This document shows positions 25,518 to 34,458 of a DNA stretch of 64,000 nucleotides, in pieces. How positions within the stretch are numbered: position 1 is the first letter of the stretch; every line of letters begins with the position of its first letter. Origin of the DNA: Glaciecola flavus (GTDB taxonomy: Bacteria > Pseudomonadota > Gammaproteobacteria > Enterobacterales > Alteromonadaceae); contig NZ_JBHRSW010000047.1 in assembly GCF_042646125.1 (NCBI RefSeq), positions 1 through 64,000 of the forward strand, in the 5' to 3' direction. The translations under genes were made by a program, and so were the position numbers. The notes beneath the pieces are model-generated. The model saw only the letters and a program-made list of their open reading frames with translations, was not told the origin of the DNA and searched no databases.

Positions 25518-26981
25518 ATGCTGATTCGGTTTTTTGCTTACTTTGTTGCTATTAGTTTGTTGATTTTGTCACGAGCCCTTGTGGCTTCTCCTTGGGTAGG
25601 GACAATCGACAAACAGTTACATTACGATCTACAAACCTTGGTTGAATGGGGCTATTTAGATGCCACGGCAAATACATATCCGATCCCTTGGCGTGGTATA
25701 TCTGCACAACTCGAGGCACTATCGACAGAAGGCTTACCATATCGCCCTACACAAGCATTGCTTCGTTTACAGCACTATCTTTCGCTACAAAAACAAGCTA
25801 AAACTCGTCAGTATTTAAGCTTTCAGGCGGCCTCTGAAATCCCTCGCTTTCGCAGTCTAGACGACGGAGTGGACAATACCGCTAAAGCCAGCATAACGAC
25901 TGAGCTATATGCTGGCGCTTGGTCTGCGCAGGTCAATGTAAATTATGCAAAGGGCGGGGAGCGAAATCTGGACAACAGCTTTATTGCCTATCAACTAGGT
26001 GATTGGAATTTTCGCCTAGGATCGATTGATCAATTTTGGGGACCCGCACAATCGAGCAGCTTGATTTTGTCTAACAATGCACGTCCTATTAAATCCTTGG
26101 CTTTTTCACGCTCAACCACCGCGGCATCAACGCATCCTTGGTTATCTTGGCTTGGACCTTGGTATTTAAGCTCGCAATTCGGGCAGTTAGAAAAAAACAG
26201 GGCAGTACCCAAGGCTAAAATTCTATTAAATCGTTTTACCGCTCGTCCAATTAAGGGCTTAGAACTTGGTGCATCGTGGGCATTGATGTGGGGAGGAGAA
26301 GGGCAAGATGAAAGCTTGGATTCGTTTATTGAAGCGGTGACTTTTCAAAGTGTGTGTATTCGGGAGTCGGGTATTTGCACAGACGCGCAGTTAACAAAGC
26401 GAGGGAATCATTTAGCGGGTTTTGACTTGAGTTATACAACGCATTTGTTTGCTCGCCCTGTGTCGTTTTATATTCAGCGCATAGGCGAAGACTCGGTTGA
26501 CACTTATCGCATTACAGACAATGCCAATTTGTTTGGTATCTCAAGCTACCTTTATGGTGTAAAACTGTTTGTCGAAACCAGCGATACTCAGGTTAATTGT
26601 GACGGTAACGTAACAACAAACCTGAATTGCTATTATGAAAATGGTACATATCAGTCGGGTTACCGCGCGTACAGTCGAGCAATAGGCAGTACCTTTGATA
26701 GTGATGCAAAGCAAATAACATTTGGCGCCAATTTTAGATTTGATAACGGTGCCGTGGCGGAGTTACTGCTTAGAGATGTCCAGTTGAACAACGATGGCAC
26801 TCGGCCATCCCCAGTACTCACTGACAGCAATAAAGAAGCACTTGTTGAGCTTTCGGGTTTTTACCAGCAACCCTTTGGTAAATGGCTTGTAAAGGCAGGT
26901 GCTAGCCTCGCTAAGCGAGATTTGCCAGAAGACTCACAAACCGACTCTTTGATTTATATAAAAGCACAATATGCATACTAA
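25518..26981 (+). CDS. Wzi-like outer-membrane capsule assembly protein
   Basis: 487 residues with an N-terminal signal peptide (residues 1-23, ending VASPW). The rest shows alternating beta-strand patterning of an 18-stranded barrel, and the family blocks DNSFIAYQLGDWNFRLGSID, QFWGPAQSSSLILSNNARP and FSRSTTAASTHPWLSWLGPW of the Caps_assemb_Wzi family. Wzi attaches group 1-type capsule to the cell surface as a lectin. Its end overlaps the next GT25 gene by 11 bp, indicating co-translation. No wza/wzb/wzc export genes are in the window. Confidence 0.85.
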   Translation: MLIRFFAYFVAISLLILSRALVASPWVGTIDKQLHYDLQTLVEWGYLDATANTYPIPWRGISAQLEALSTEGLPYRPTQALLRLQHYLSLQKQAKTRQYLSFQAASEIPRFRSLDDGVDNTAKASITTELYAGAWSAQVNVNYAKGGERNLDNSFIAYQLGDWNFRLGSIDQFWGPAQSSSLILSNNARPIKSLAFSRSTTAASTHPWLSWLGPWYLSSQFGQLEKNRAVPKAKILLNRFTARPIKGLELGASWALMWGGEGQDESLDSFIEAVTFQSVCIRESGICTDAQLTKRGNHLAGFDLSYTTHLFARPVSFYIQRIGEDSVDTYRITDNANLFGISSYLYGVKLFVETSDTQVNCDGNVTTNLNCYYENGTYQSGYRAYSRAIGSTFDSDAKQITFGANFRFDNGAVAELLLRDVQLNNDGTRPSPVLTDSNKEALVELSGFYQQPFGKWLVKAGASLAKRDLPEDSQTDSLIYIKAQYAY

Positions 26982-27753
26982 TAATAAACAAGCGAGTTTT
27001 TTTTCGCCACTAAACACTTATTTTGACGCGATATTTGTGATCACTATGGAGCAAGCTGAAGCCCGTCAAAATAGCATCAAAAAACATATGGAGGGTCTAA
27101 ACTATGCGTTTTGGCCGGCCACGGACAAAAACAAACTTGATCCTTCTATTCTGTCTGATACGCGATACTACGATGACGAGAAGCACCGCAACATAAAACG
27201 CACTCATCGCTCAATGACCTTAGCAGAGTATGCTTGTGCGTCTTCTCATCGAAGCATATATGAGCATATGTTGGCAAAAAACTTATCTCGCGTATTAATA
27301 TTTGAAGATGATGCAATACCTAATGTTGACGTGCTCAAGCATTTTACCGAGCGCATGTCGACACTGTCGACTAACTGGGACGTGGTTTTGTTTGACTATT
27401 ACGATTGTCACTACGAGAGTGTCACATCGTATTTAAAACAGGGCTTATACAAGTTGTATCACAAGTTGGGCATTTCTAACTGGCAAAAGGTACCGCTTAG
27501 CTTAATTAATAATATGCTTATGCAAGATTACAACACAGACTTCTATCGCGCGGGTCGTCTATCTGGCTCTCACGCGTACTGTCTTACGCTAAATGCGGCT
27601 AAACACTATGCGAATTTTCAATCGCCTGTTGTTTTGCAACCCGATCGCGTTTTCTACTATTACCAAGCTGAGCATCCGCTTAATGTCTTTGCCTGCAAGC
27701 AAGCCATGTTCTTGCGAGGTGAAGAGTCGAATACTTCTCAAATTCAGCAATAA
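26971..27753 (+). CDS. Glycosyltransferase family 25
   Basis: 260 residues: FDAIFVITMEQAEARQNSIK, MTLAEYACASSHRSIYEHML, the LIFEDDAIP metal site and GRLSGSHAYCLTLNAAKHYA. It is a second GT25, clearly diverged from the copy at 24140 (shared motifs only). It overlaps the Wzi-like gene by 11 bp, so the two are translationally coupled, suggesting that this enzyme acts on the same surface polymer. It faces kdkA convergently with 13 bp between stops. Confidence 0.82.
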   Translation: MHTNNKQASFFSPLNTYFDAIFVITMEQAEARQNSIKKHMEGLNYAFWPATDKNKLDPSILSDTRYYDDEKHRNIKRTHRSMTLAEYACASSHRSIYEHMLAKNLSRVLIFEDDAIPNVDVLKHFTERMSTLSTNWDVVLFDYYDCHYESVTSYLKQGLYKLYHKLGISNWQKVPLSLINNMLMQDYNTDFYRAGRLSGSHAYCLTLNAAKHYANFQSPVVLQPDRVFYYYQAEHPLNVFACKQAMFLRGEESNTSQIQQ

Positions 27754-27766
27754 AGAGCAGTCAATT

Positions 27767-28501
27767 TTATAGTGTTGCGTGGTAACCTTCGATAAAACTT
27801 GACCAGTGTAGCGGATCAAAATGGTAGTGTACGCCGAGTTTATTTTTGTGCTTATCCAGTGAGCGGCGAAAACGAGATAAATTATCTGTTTTCCAACTCT
27901 CCCCTTTGCGGATATAGCATTTATCAAAGTCGATTAAATACATCGACAGATGCTTGTCCACTAACACGTTTTTGACATTCAGGTCATCATGACATACACC
28001 CATTGAATGCATTTTTTTTACAATTTTGCCAAGCTCTTGCCACTTGTGACTGGGTAATGCTTGATACTGCAAATACATATGTAATTCTTCGGTATCCGCA
28101 ATGGCCTGCGTAATGATGTCTGCGGTGTAAAACAAATGCTCTTGGACAACTCTGCCTGCAATTGGATGGGGAACGGGCAGCCCTTGTTCCTGTAAGTACA
28201 TCAGTAGTTTGAGCTCTTGATACACTCTTGAGCTTTTTATATCGCTGCCAAAAAACTTGTCTTGCGATATCTTGGCAGCCAACCCTCCGCGTCGGTAGTG
28301 CCTAAGCACCACTTGGGTATCGTCAATCGGGAAAAAGTAGACTGATCCCCGCCCGGAGCGAGTGTTTTGCACTAACTTGTTCGCCCGCAGGTAGCAAGGG
28401 TCAAAATGTTGGGCGTTTACGGCAATATCTAGTGCTAGTTTACTGCGAACAATGAATTCCTGCCGTCCGTTGCATTTAGATCTTTCTATCTGTAAGGTCA
28501 T
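27767..28501 (-). CDS. kdkA: 3-deoxy-D-manno-octulosonic acid (Kdo) kinase
   Basis: 244 residues of small protein-kinase fold: RSGRGSVYFFPIDDTQVVLR, HYRRGGLAAKI, the catalytic loop GVCHDDLNVKNVLVD (HDDLN) and metal-binding YLIDFDKC. KdkA phosphorylates the single Kdo of lipid A-Kdo in organisms with a monofunctional Kdo transferase, so the LPS inner core here probably has one phosphorylated Kdo. It is divergent from the GT4 gene (55 bp), and their promoters share that gap. Confidence 0.93.
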   Translation of the reverse strand: MTLQIERSKCNGRQEFIVRSKLALDIAVNAQHFDPCYLRANKLVQNTRSGRGSVYFFPIDDTQVVLRHYRRGGLAAKISQDKFFGSDIKSSRVYQELKLLMYLQEQGLPVPHPIAGRVVQEHLFYTADIITQAIADTEELHMYLQYQALPSHKWQELGKIVKKMHSMGVCHDDLNVKNVLVDKHLSMYLIDFDKCYIRKGESWKTDNLSRFRRSLDKHKNKLGVHYHFDPLHWSSFIEGYHATL

Positions 28502-28555
28502 GCCAAATATGCGTTAAATTGAGTGTGCATCACCATACCAGAGCTGTACAAATAA

Positions 28556-29644
28556 ATGAAAAAAATTGCCATTATTATTGACTCCTTAACGGGCGGTGGT
28601 GCGGAAAAAGTTATGCTAAACTTGGCAGAGAGCTTTATAGCCCAAGGCCATATCGTCAGTATTTTTGCACTCAAGAAACATGTGGCTTACTCACTGCCAG
28701 AGGGCTTGAGTATTGTGTTTCCTTTTCAAGACTACAAAAAGCCTATTCGCGGATGGTTTAACCGAAAAACCTTAGTGAAATACTTGAAGCACGCTGTTAT
28801 TGAACAAGAAAAAACGCATGCTTTTGATTTGTTCTTGGTCAACTTGTACGAATCCTATCGCCTTGCGCAAGCCTGTGATTTTAAAAATTGCCACTATGTT
28901 ATTCATAACGATTTTAATAGCGAGTTGGCTAGAGAGATAAAAATGGGGCCAATAAAGTATGTTTACATGCGCAGAATACTCAAAGGTCTCACTGGAAAAC
29001 ATTTGGTTGCTGTATCTAAGGGGCTTGCGCAGGCTCTGGAACGAACGTCGCTATTTACACCGAAATCAGTCAAGCAAATTTATAATCCCGTCGATGTGTC
29101 TCAGATACAAGACCTCGCTAATGCGCCCAAACCGAAAGAGATGCCGAGTCGCTACATTTTGCATGTGGGGCGTGCTGCAAAGGCGAAGCGGCATGATGTG
29201 CTTTTTCAGGCAATGAAACATGTGGATGGAGATATTCCTTTGGTTTGTTTGAGTGCGTCTACTAAAAAACTACAAAAGCTTGGCCGCAAATTTCAGATAG
29301 ATGCTCAGCTCGTGCTACCGGGCTTTGCGACAAACCCCTATGTGTGGATGAAGCATGCAAGTGCACTTGTGATTGCGTCCGACTATGAAGGTTTTCCTTT
29401 GGTGTTACTCGAGGCCTTGGCATGCGGAACACAAGTGATCTCGACGGATTGTGACTATGGCCCTCGAGAAGTGTTAACCGGCGCTCTATCGACAAACTTG
29501 GTTGCAAAAGATAACCCACTTGCCCTAGCAAGTAAAATTAATGACATTCTTGCGAGTAACCCAACAAGCGACTTACCCCCCATTTTTGCCCAGTTACATC
29601 AGGATAAAATAGCGGGGGCCTATTTAGACTTGCTTCCAAATTAG
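28556..29644 (+). CDS. Glycosyltransferase family 4
   Basis: 362 residues of GT-B fold. N-terminal IIDSLTGGGAEKVMLNLAES with the glycine-rich acceptor-side loop; C-terminal ILHVGRAAKAKRHDVLFQAM and the nucleotide-sugar motif YEGFPLVLLEALACGTQVIS followed by TDCDYGPREVL. The latter pattern is common in enzymes adding hexose or HexNAc to LPS core or O-antigen. Exact sugar is not predictable. It is divergent from kdkA, which points to LPS core assembly. Confidence 0.88.
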   Translation: MKKIAIIIDSLTGGGAEKVMLNLAESFIAQGHIVSIFALKKHVAYSLPEGLSIVFPFQDYKKPIRGWFNRKTLVKYLKHAVIEQEKTHAFDLFLVNLYESYRLAQACDFKNCHYVIHNDFNSELAREIKMGPIKYVYMRRILKGLTGKHLVAVSKGLAQALERTSLFTPKSVKQIYNPVDVSQIQDLANAPKPKEMPSRYILHVGRAAKAKRHDVLFQAMKHVDGDIPLVCLSASTKKLQKLGRKFQIDAQLVLPGFATNPYVWMKHASALVIASDYEGFPLVLLEALACGTQVISTDCDYGPREVLTGALSTNLVAKDNPLALASKINDILASNPTSDLPPIFAQLHQDKIAGAYLDLLPN

Positions 29645-29785
29645 ACCGCTTAACTAAGGATGGGTGCTACCTAAGATTTACACTTTATTTTTTATGCACT
29701 TACGTTAATATGGCGGGCAAAAGTAAAATCCTACGACTGTGCAATACTGTGTTAACAGTCGATAGGCAGAAACAGAGACTTGTGA

Positions 29786-30823
29786 GTGGGTACACCTTTA
29801 AAGCTATGTATACTGAGACTATCGGCAATTGGTGATGTTTGTCATGCTGCTGCCATGGTTCATGCAATCCAACGGCATCGGCCTGACATAGAAATCACTT
29901 GGATTGTTGGCAAAGTCGAACACAGTCTATTGTCTGGTATGGCAGGTGTACGTTTTATTGTGTACGACAAAAACGGTGGCTCTCAAGCTAAGCAGGCTCT
30001 TCAGGCCGCGCTCGGCGATACACTTTTTGATGTTCTATTTATTATGCAGGTAGCACTGCGTGCGAACATACTCTCGCGGCTAATAAAAGCGAAAGAACGT
30101 GTTGGGTTTGATTGGCATCGCAGTAAAGAAGGCCACTGGCTGTTTGCTAATCGTCGAATTGCTCCTCGAAAATACGCCCATGTGTTGGAAGGGTTTATGG
30201 GATTTGCTGAATCACTCGGGGTACCCCCCTTAGAAAAACCGCAATGGCAAATACCTGTACCACCAGACGATATAACTTGGATGCAAACACAAATCGCTCC
30301 TTTGGGCGAGTATGCCGTAATAAGTCCCGCCGCGTCCAAGGCAGAGCGAAATTGGTTACCTGAGCGATACGCAGCGATTGTTGATTATCTACATCAACAA
30401 GGCTTGGCAGTGGTAATGTGCGGTGGTCCCGGAAAAGTAGACAAGGAAATCAGTCAAGCAATTGAAGCGCATAGCGCGCATCTGAGTGTGAACTTGGTAG
30501 GCAAAACGAGTTTAAAACAAATGCTTGCGGTGCTTTCAAAAGCCAGAATGGTGATTGCGCCCGATACAGGTCCTGCGCATATGGCAACAACTCAGGGGGT
30601 GCCGGTGATCGGATTATACGCGCATAGTAATCCTAGGCGCACGGGACCGTATTTGTCTCAGAATACGACGGTTTCGGTATACGACGAAGTGATAAAATCG
30701 CAAACAGGAAAAGACTGGCGCAAACTACCTTGGGGCAAGAGAGCGAAAGGTAGCGATTTAATGGAAAAAATTACGGTGCAAGCTGTAAAGTCTCAAATAC
30801 AGCGCATATTGCACAATATGTAG
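29786..30823 (+). CDS. Glycosyltransferase family 9 (heptosyltransferase)
   Basis: 345 residues: LCILRLSAIGDVCHAAAMVH, SPAASKAERNWLPERYAAIV, VNLVGKTSLKQMLAVLSKA and APDTGPAHMATTQGVPVIGL, typical of ADP-heptose:LPS heptosyltransferases. It should transfer heptose to Kdo or to an earlier heptose in the inner core. The start is GTG at 29786. It is preceded by a 141-bp gap and thus probably has its own promoter. Together with KdkA it defines an LPS core locus. Confidence 0.9.
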   Translation: MGTPLKLCILRLSAIGDVCHAAAMVHAIQRHRPDIEITWIVGKVEHSLLSGMAGVRFIVYDKNGGSQAKQALQAALGDTLFDVLFIMQVALRANILSRLIKAKERVGFDWHRSKEGHWLFANRRIAPRKYAHVLEGFMGFAESLGVPPLEKPQWQIPVPPDDITWMQTQIAPLGEYAVISPAASKAERNWLPERYAAIVDYLHQQGLAVVMCGGPGKVDKEISQAIEAHSAHLSVNLVGKTSLKQMLAVLSKARMVIAPDTGPAHMATTQGVPVIGLYAHSNPRRTGPYLSQNTTVSVYDEVIKSQTGKDWRKLPWGKRAKGSDLMEKITVQAVKSQIQRILHNM

Positions 30824-30931
30824 TTGAACATGCTACTTGGCTCGCTAAAACCTACAATATAGAGTCACCTAAATATTTCCTAGTGCCTTGGATTGGCCTA
30901 GCTTAGTAAAATTTAACAAAAGGGCTTCTAC

Positions 30932-31264
30932 ATGGAACAATTTGAACGTATCTCGCCAGAGCAAACCAAGCAACGCCTAGATAAGGGGGAGATTAAAATC
31001 GTAGATATCAGAGATGAACAGTCCTTTGAGCTTGGTCATATACCCGGTTCATTTCACCTAACTAACGGTAGTTTGGTGAATTTTATGAACGAAAACGAGT
31101 TCGATACACCCGTGGTTGTATGCTGTTATCACGGTATTAGTAGCCAACAAGCCGCACAATACTTAATTCATCAGGGTTTTGAAGAGGTATACAGTATGGA
31201 TGGTGGCTTTGAAGCATGGCGCAGTCACTATCCTTTTAGCTCAGGGCTTGAATCTAAGGATTAA
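30932..31264 (+). CDS. glpE: Thiosulfate sulfurtransferase GlpE
   Basis: 110-residue single rhodanese domain: FERISPEQTKQRLDKGEIKI, VDIRDEQSFELGHIPGSFHL, and active-site loop VVCCYHGISSQQAAQYL with the catalytic Cys in CYHGISS. It transfers sulfane sulfur from thiosulfate to cyanide or thioredoxin. A ribosome-binding motif is AAAGGG. It is paired with glpG (14-bp gap), an arrangement conserved in Gammaproteobacteria; here without the glp regulon genes. Confidence 0.94.
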   Translation: MEQFERISPEQTKQRLDKGEIKIVDIRDEQSFELGHIPGSFHLTNGSLVNFMNENEFDTPVVVCCYHGISSQQAAQYLIHQGFEEVYSMDGGFEAWRSHYPFSSGLESKD

Positions 31265-31278
31265 CCAGTATTAATACG

Positions 31279-32139
31279 ATGAAACAGTGGGAAACCGTTC
31301 TGCAGTTTACTCAAAGCGGTGCAGCTAATACATTCAATGTTTTCCTGAACAAGCAAGGTGTCGTGTCTCGTGTTATTGAGAGCAGGGAGAGCCTTGCAAG
31401 CGCGTATTTGATCCAAATTCAAGGCCAGCAAGACCGAGAAAAAATACTGGCTTGGGCGCAAGAGTTTCAAGCCAACCCCAGAGCTGACAAATTTTCACAA
31501 GCCACGTGGGAAGCAGGAGAGGTTTATAAAGGTATAAAACTGCCAAAGCCAAATTTTCAACTTAGGCAGGTTATTGACAAGCCCTTTACTTCATTAATAT
31601 TTGTATTGTGTGTGGTCGTTTTTGCTACAAGCCAAATTGGATTCCTCGATTTTTGGTTCCAAAATTTGCATATTCAGCCCTTCAGTAATTTGGTAGAAAA
31701 CCAACAGTGGTGGCGTTTACTTGGACCTAATTTTCTACATTTTTCCTTTGTACATGTGGCTTTCAATTTATTGTGGTGGTGGTTGTTGGGAGGCAAACTT
31801 GAACAGACTTTTGGCACCTTAGGCTTGCTCTTGATATTTATTGCCGCAAGTTTGAGCGCAAATTTGGGGCAATTGTTTTTTTCTGGGCCAAATTTTGGTG
31901 GCATGTCCGGCGTCGTTTACGCTCTATTTGGTTTTATCTGGTGGATTGGTTGGTTGCGCCCTGCTTGGGGCATTGCCATGCCAAAGGCTTACATTGGATT
32001 TTTACTTTTTTGGATAGCACTCGGTTATTTGAATGTGCTACCGGTAAATATGGCAAATGAAGCGCATTTGTTTGGTTTGATCGCTGGATGTGTCATGGCT
32101 GCTCTAGTGCATATTGGTAGTAAAAAAGGCGCTAGCTAG
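31279..32139 (+). CDS. glpG: Rhomboid intramembrane serine protease GlpG
   Basis: 286 residues. A cytoplasmic N-terminal domain of ~90 residues is followed by six transmembrane helices. Catalytic Ser lies in GPNFGGMSGVVYALFGF, and the His in NMANEAHLFGLIAG; the HFSFVHVAFNLLWWWLLGG block gives the oxyanion-side His/Asn. The protease cleaves transmembrane segments and takes part in membrane protein quality control. It forms an operon with glpE. It should not be confused with rhombosortase, which the GlyGly-CTERM protein at 50899 would need. Confidence 0.95.
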   Translation: MKQWETVLQFTQSGAANTFNVFLNKQGVVSRVIESRESLASAYLIQIQGQQDREKILAWAQEFQANPRADKFSQATWEAGEVYKGIKLPKPNFQLRQVIDKPFTSLIFVLCVVVFATSQIGFLDFWFQNLHIQPFSNLVENQQWWRLLGPNFLHFSFVHVAFNLLWWWLLGGKLEQTFGTLGLLLIFIAASLSANLGQLFFSGPNFGGMSGVVYALFGFIWWIGWLRPAWGIAMPKAYIGFLLFWIALGYLNVLPVNMANEAHLFGLIAGCVMAALVHIGSKKGAS

Positions 32140-32156
32140 GGTCAATAGACCCTAGC
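32135..32156. terminator. Bidirectional hairpin between glpG and the FliL-like gene
   Basis: GCTAGGGTC, loop AATA, GACCCTAGC: a perfect 9-bp stem that overlaps the stop codons of both convergent genes. There is no strong T-run, so it may act as a stabilising 3' hairpin as much as a terminator. Confidence 0.6.
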
Positions 32157-32604
32157 CACCCTGACGTAAAAATTTAGTAAAAATCACATCGCGTACTGAC
32201 TCGTCGCCTGTTTCTCGCAACATGATGTCTTTAAAGCTTTTAGCCATGTTTCGGCGAATTTCTTCTCGCCCAGTAAGTGATTTAACTTTTTGCTCTGACT
32301 GCGCCCCGATAATTTCAATAGCCGTTGCGCGCAAGAGTGGCATGTGATGTTCGATATCTGGGATATAGTCAGGGTCGTCTAACATCACTTCAACAGTGAT
32401 ACGCAAATACCCAAGGCGTTTGGAGTTATCACCAGTATAGTTGGTAATAATATCAGGCTCTAAGGCGATATATGCGTAATTGGGCGAGCTGCTTCCGCTT
32501 TCGTCCTGCGCCTTGGCGTCAAACATAAGCAACGTTGCGAGTACCAACATATAGGTGGCGCTCCAACGACGTGTCGCGAGCCAGATAGATTTGTTTTGTA
32601 GCAT
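32152..32604 (-). CDS. FliL-like secreted protein
   Basis: 150 residues from the Met at 32604. An N-terminal signal sequence (RRWSATYMLVLATLLMFDAKA) precedes YAYIALEPDIITNYTG, GYLRITVEVML, HMPLLRATAIEIIGAQSEQK and the C-terminal REEIRRNMAKSFKDIMLRE, a FliL (flagellar basal-body-associated) pattern. No flagellar genes adjoin. In Alteromonadales this FliL-like gene lies beside glpG/ubiC and is distinct from the flagellar fliL, so its role may be unrelated to motility. Other in-frame starts exist at 32616 (ATG) and 32664 (GTG). Confidence 0.75.
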   Translation of the reverse strand: MLQNKSIWLATRRWSATYMLVLATLLMFDAKAQDESGSSSPNYAYIALEPDIITNYTGDNSKRLGYLRITVEVMLDDPDYIPDIEHHMPLLRATAIEIIGAQSEQKVKSLTGREEIRRNMAKSFKDIMLRETGDESVRDVIFTKFLRQGG

Positions 32605-32728
32605 TTTTTTACCCATTACCTTTGAAGAAAGCGTTGTTAACAAAGATATTCCTTGAAAACTCACTCTGTATCTTTGCGGTGTATGTTAGACTTACTTTAT
32701 ATCGGTTAATTAAAGAAATTCTTCACAT

Positions 32729-33283
32729 TTGTTGTTAAACACTCTATTTCCCTTTGGTATGTCAGTCGGCTGGTTAAAAGCATCAAATTTCCAATTTGAT
32801 AATGAGCAGCTCAAACACTGGATTTTACATACTGGTAGCCTTACAGAGCGTCTGGAGGCATTAACCAGTGCATTCTCCGTCGAACTATTGGGGCAAGGGC
32901 ATGCCCCTCTCGATAGCTCTGAGCAAAAAATATTGAAGTTGGAACTGTGTAATAGTGAACAATGGCAGGTAAGAGAAGTCATATTACATGGTGACGGTCA
33001 GCCATGGGTGTTCGCTCGCTCAGTGATCCCATCTTTGCTATGTGACACCTCATTGGCAAACTTAGGCAATAACCCACTCGGTAAGCGAATATTTAACGAT
33101 GAAAAATTTAAACGGAGTGATTTTGAAGTGGGCAGTGTGAACACTCATCCTTTCACAAAGCGTCAAATGGAAGCAAATACACTCTTGGCCAGACGTTCGT
33201 TGTTTGGTTTTGAGGGGCAATCTGTATTGGTCGCTGAGGCTTTCTTGCCTGATTGCCCTTGCTATCTGCGTGATAAAGATTAA
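32729..33283 (+). CDS. ubiC: Chorismate lyase
   Basis: 184 residues. UbiC blocks: LKHWILHTGSLTERLEALTS, WQVREVILHGDGQPWVFARS, VIPSLL, LGNNPLGKRIF, ARRSLFGFEGQSVLVAEAFL. The enzyme turns chorismate into 4-hydroxybenzoate plus pyruvate, the first step of ubiquinone synthesis. The start is probably TTG at 32729, because FPFGMSVGW aligns with a conserved FPxGxSxxW stretch in relatives; an ATG at 32759 is the alternative. The stop is immediately followed by the ubiA start, so they form an operon. Confidence 0.9.
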   Translation: MLLNTLFPFGMSVGWLKASNFQFDNEQLKHWILHTGSLTERLEALTSAFSVELLGQGHAPLDSSEQKILKLELCNSEQWQVREVILHGDGQPWVFARSVIPSLLCDTSLANLGNNPLGKRIFNDEKFKRSDFEVGSVNTHPFTKRQMEANTLLARRSLFGFEGQSVLVAEAFLPDCPCYLRDKD

Positions 33284-34180
33284 GTGATTAAGAATCAATT
33301 GGATTTTTCAAAACTAAGGATCTATGGGCAGTTAATGCGCCTAGACCGACCTATTGGTATCTACCTTTTACTCTGGCCGACCTTATGGTCAATTTTAGTC
33401 GCAAGTTATAGTGCCACGGGCGAAGGTCTACCGTCTTTATCAATTACTATCATTTTTGTTGTCGGTGTGGTGCTGATGCGCAGTGCAGGTTGTGTGATTA
33501 ATGATTTTGCAGATCGACATGTAGATGGGCATGTCCTGCGAACTCAATCTCGACCGCTAGCAACGGGTAAGGTTAAGCCACAAGAAGCACTACAACTTTT
33601 TGCCCTATTAGTAAGCATGAGTTTTATGCTTGTTCTGCTATTAAATTGGCAAACGGTTTTGCTCTCTGTTGTCGCGCTTGTGTTAGCCAGTTTATATCCT
33701 TTTATGAAACGCTACACTCACTTTCCTCAGGTGGTGTTGGGAGCCGCTTATAGCTGGTCGATTCCGATGGCCGCCATGGCTATATTGGGGACAATTCCAA
33801 ACTGGGTGTGGTATATGTATGCCGCAAACTTGTGTTGGACAATTGCGTACGACACCCTTTATGCAATGGTCGATCGCAATGACGATTTAAAAATTGGCGT
33901 AAAATCGACAGCGATATTTTTTGGCCGTTTTGATTTAGGCGCAGTCGCCTCTTTGCAAGCTATCGCGATTATTTTACTTTCCTATACTTATTACCTATGT
34001 GGTTTAGCATGGCCAGCTTACGCAGGTTTAGTAGCTGCGTTTCTACTTTTTCTCAAGCAATGGTCAAGTACCAAAAATCGTGATAGAGACGCTTGCTTCC
34101 AAGCTTTTTTGGATAATCACTGGGTAGGTATGGTTATCGCTGCTAGCTTGGCCGCAGCGATTTTCATTCAGTGGTATTAA
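33284..34180 (+). CDS. ubiA: 4-hydroxybenzoate octaprenyltransferase
   Basis: 298 residues, about eight or nine transmembrane helices. The two Asp-rich prenyl diphosphate sites are visible: GCVINDFADRHVDGHVLRT (NDxxDxxxD) with SRPLATG, and AYDTLYAMVDRNDD. It attaches the polyprenyl tail to 4-hydroxybenzoate in the inner membrane, the step after UbiC. The GTG start lies directly after the ubiC stop (no gap), suggesting coupled translation. Its stop overlaps that of ubiK on the other strand by 4 bp. Confidence 0.95.
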   Translation: MIKNQLDFSKLRIYGQLMRLDRPIGIYLLLWPTLWSILVASYSATGEGLPSLSITIIFVVGVVLMRSAGCVINDFADRHVDGHVLRTQSRPLATGKVKPQEALQLFALLVSMSFMLVLLLNWQTVLLSVVALVLASLYPFMKRYTHFPQVVLGAAYSWSIPMAAMAILGTIPNWVWYMYAANLCWTIAYDTLYAMVDRNDDLKIGVKSTAIFFGRFDLGAVASLQAIAIILLSYTYYLCGLAWPAYAGLVAAFLLFLKQWSSTKNRDRDACFQAFLDNHWVGMVIAASLAAAIFIQWY

Positions 34181-34431
34181 CTTTCTGAAGACGCCTGAGC
34201 TTCAAGCTCGGCTAACCTCTTTTCTAGTGATTCGAGTTTTTCTCTGGTTCTGATAAGCACTTGGCTTTGAATATCAAACTCTTCTCTGCTGACAAAATCA
34301 AGTTTAGTCAGCTGAGACTGCAATACTTGTTTTATCTTACCTTCTGCTTCTTCCGCGGCATTTTTAACACCAGATGGAATGGCTGCAGATATATTTTTTG
34401 CGATTTCTTCTAGTTTTTTAGGATCTATCAT
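34177..34431 (-). CDS. ubiK: Ubiquinone biosynthesis accessory factor UbiK
   Basis: 84 residues: MIDPKKLEEIAKNISAAIP, then EEAEGKIKQVLQSQLTKLDF, VSREEFDIQSQVL and a C-terminal coiled coil LESLEKRLAELEAQ. This is the BMFP/YqiC family, shown in enterobacteria to be UbiK, which works with UbiJ in the ubiquinone-producing complex. It is convergent with ubiA, making three ubiquinone genes within 1.7 kb. Upstream is the palindromic element at 34459-34592. Confidence 0.92.
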   Translation of the reverse strand: MIDPKKLEEIAKNISAAIPSGVKNAAEEAEGKIKQVLQSQLTKLDFVSREEFDIQSQVLIRTREKLESLEKRLAELEAQASSES

Positions 34432-34458
34432 AACTGGCTCTTAGTACTATGAATACTT

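Noticed and set aside
31279..32139. GlpG as the rhombosortase for the GlyGly-CTERM protein
   Set aside because: The cytoplasmic N-terminal domain and pairing with glpE identify ordinary GlpG; rhombosortases are shorter and lack that domain.
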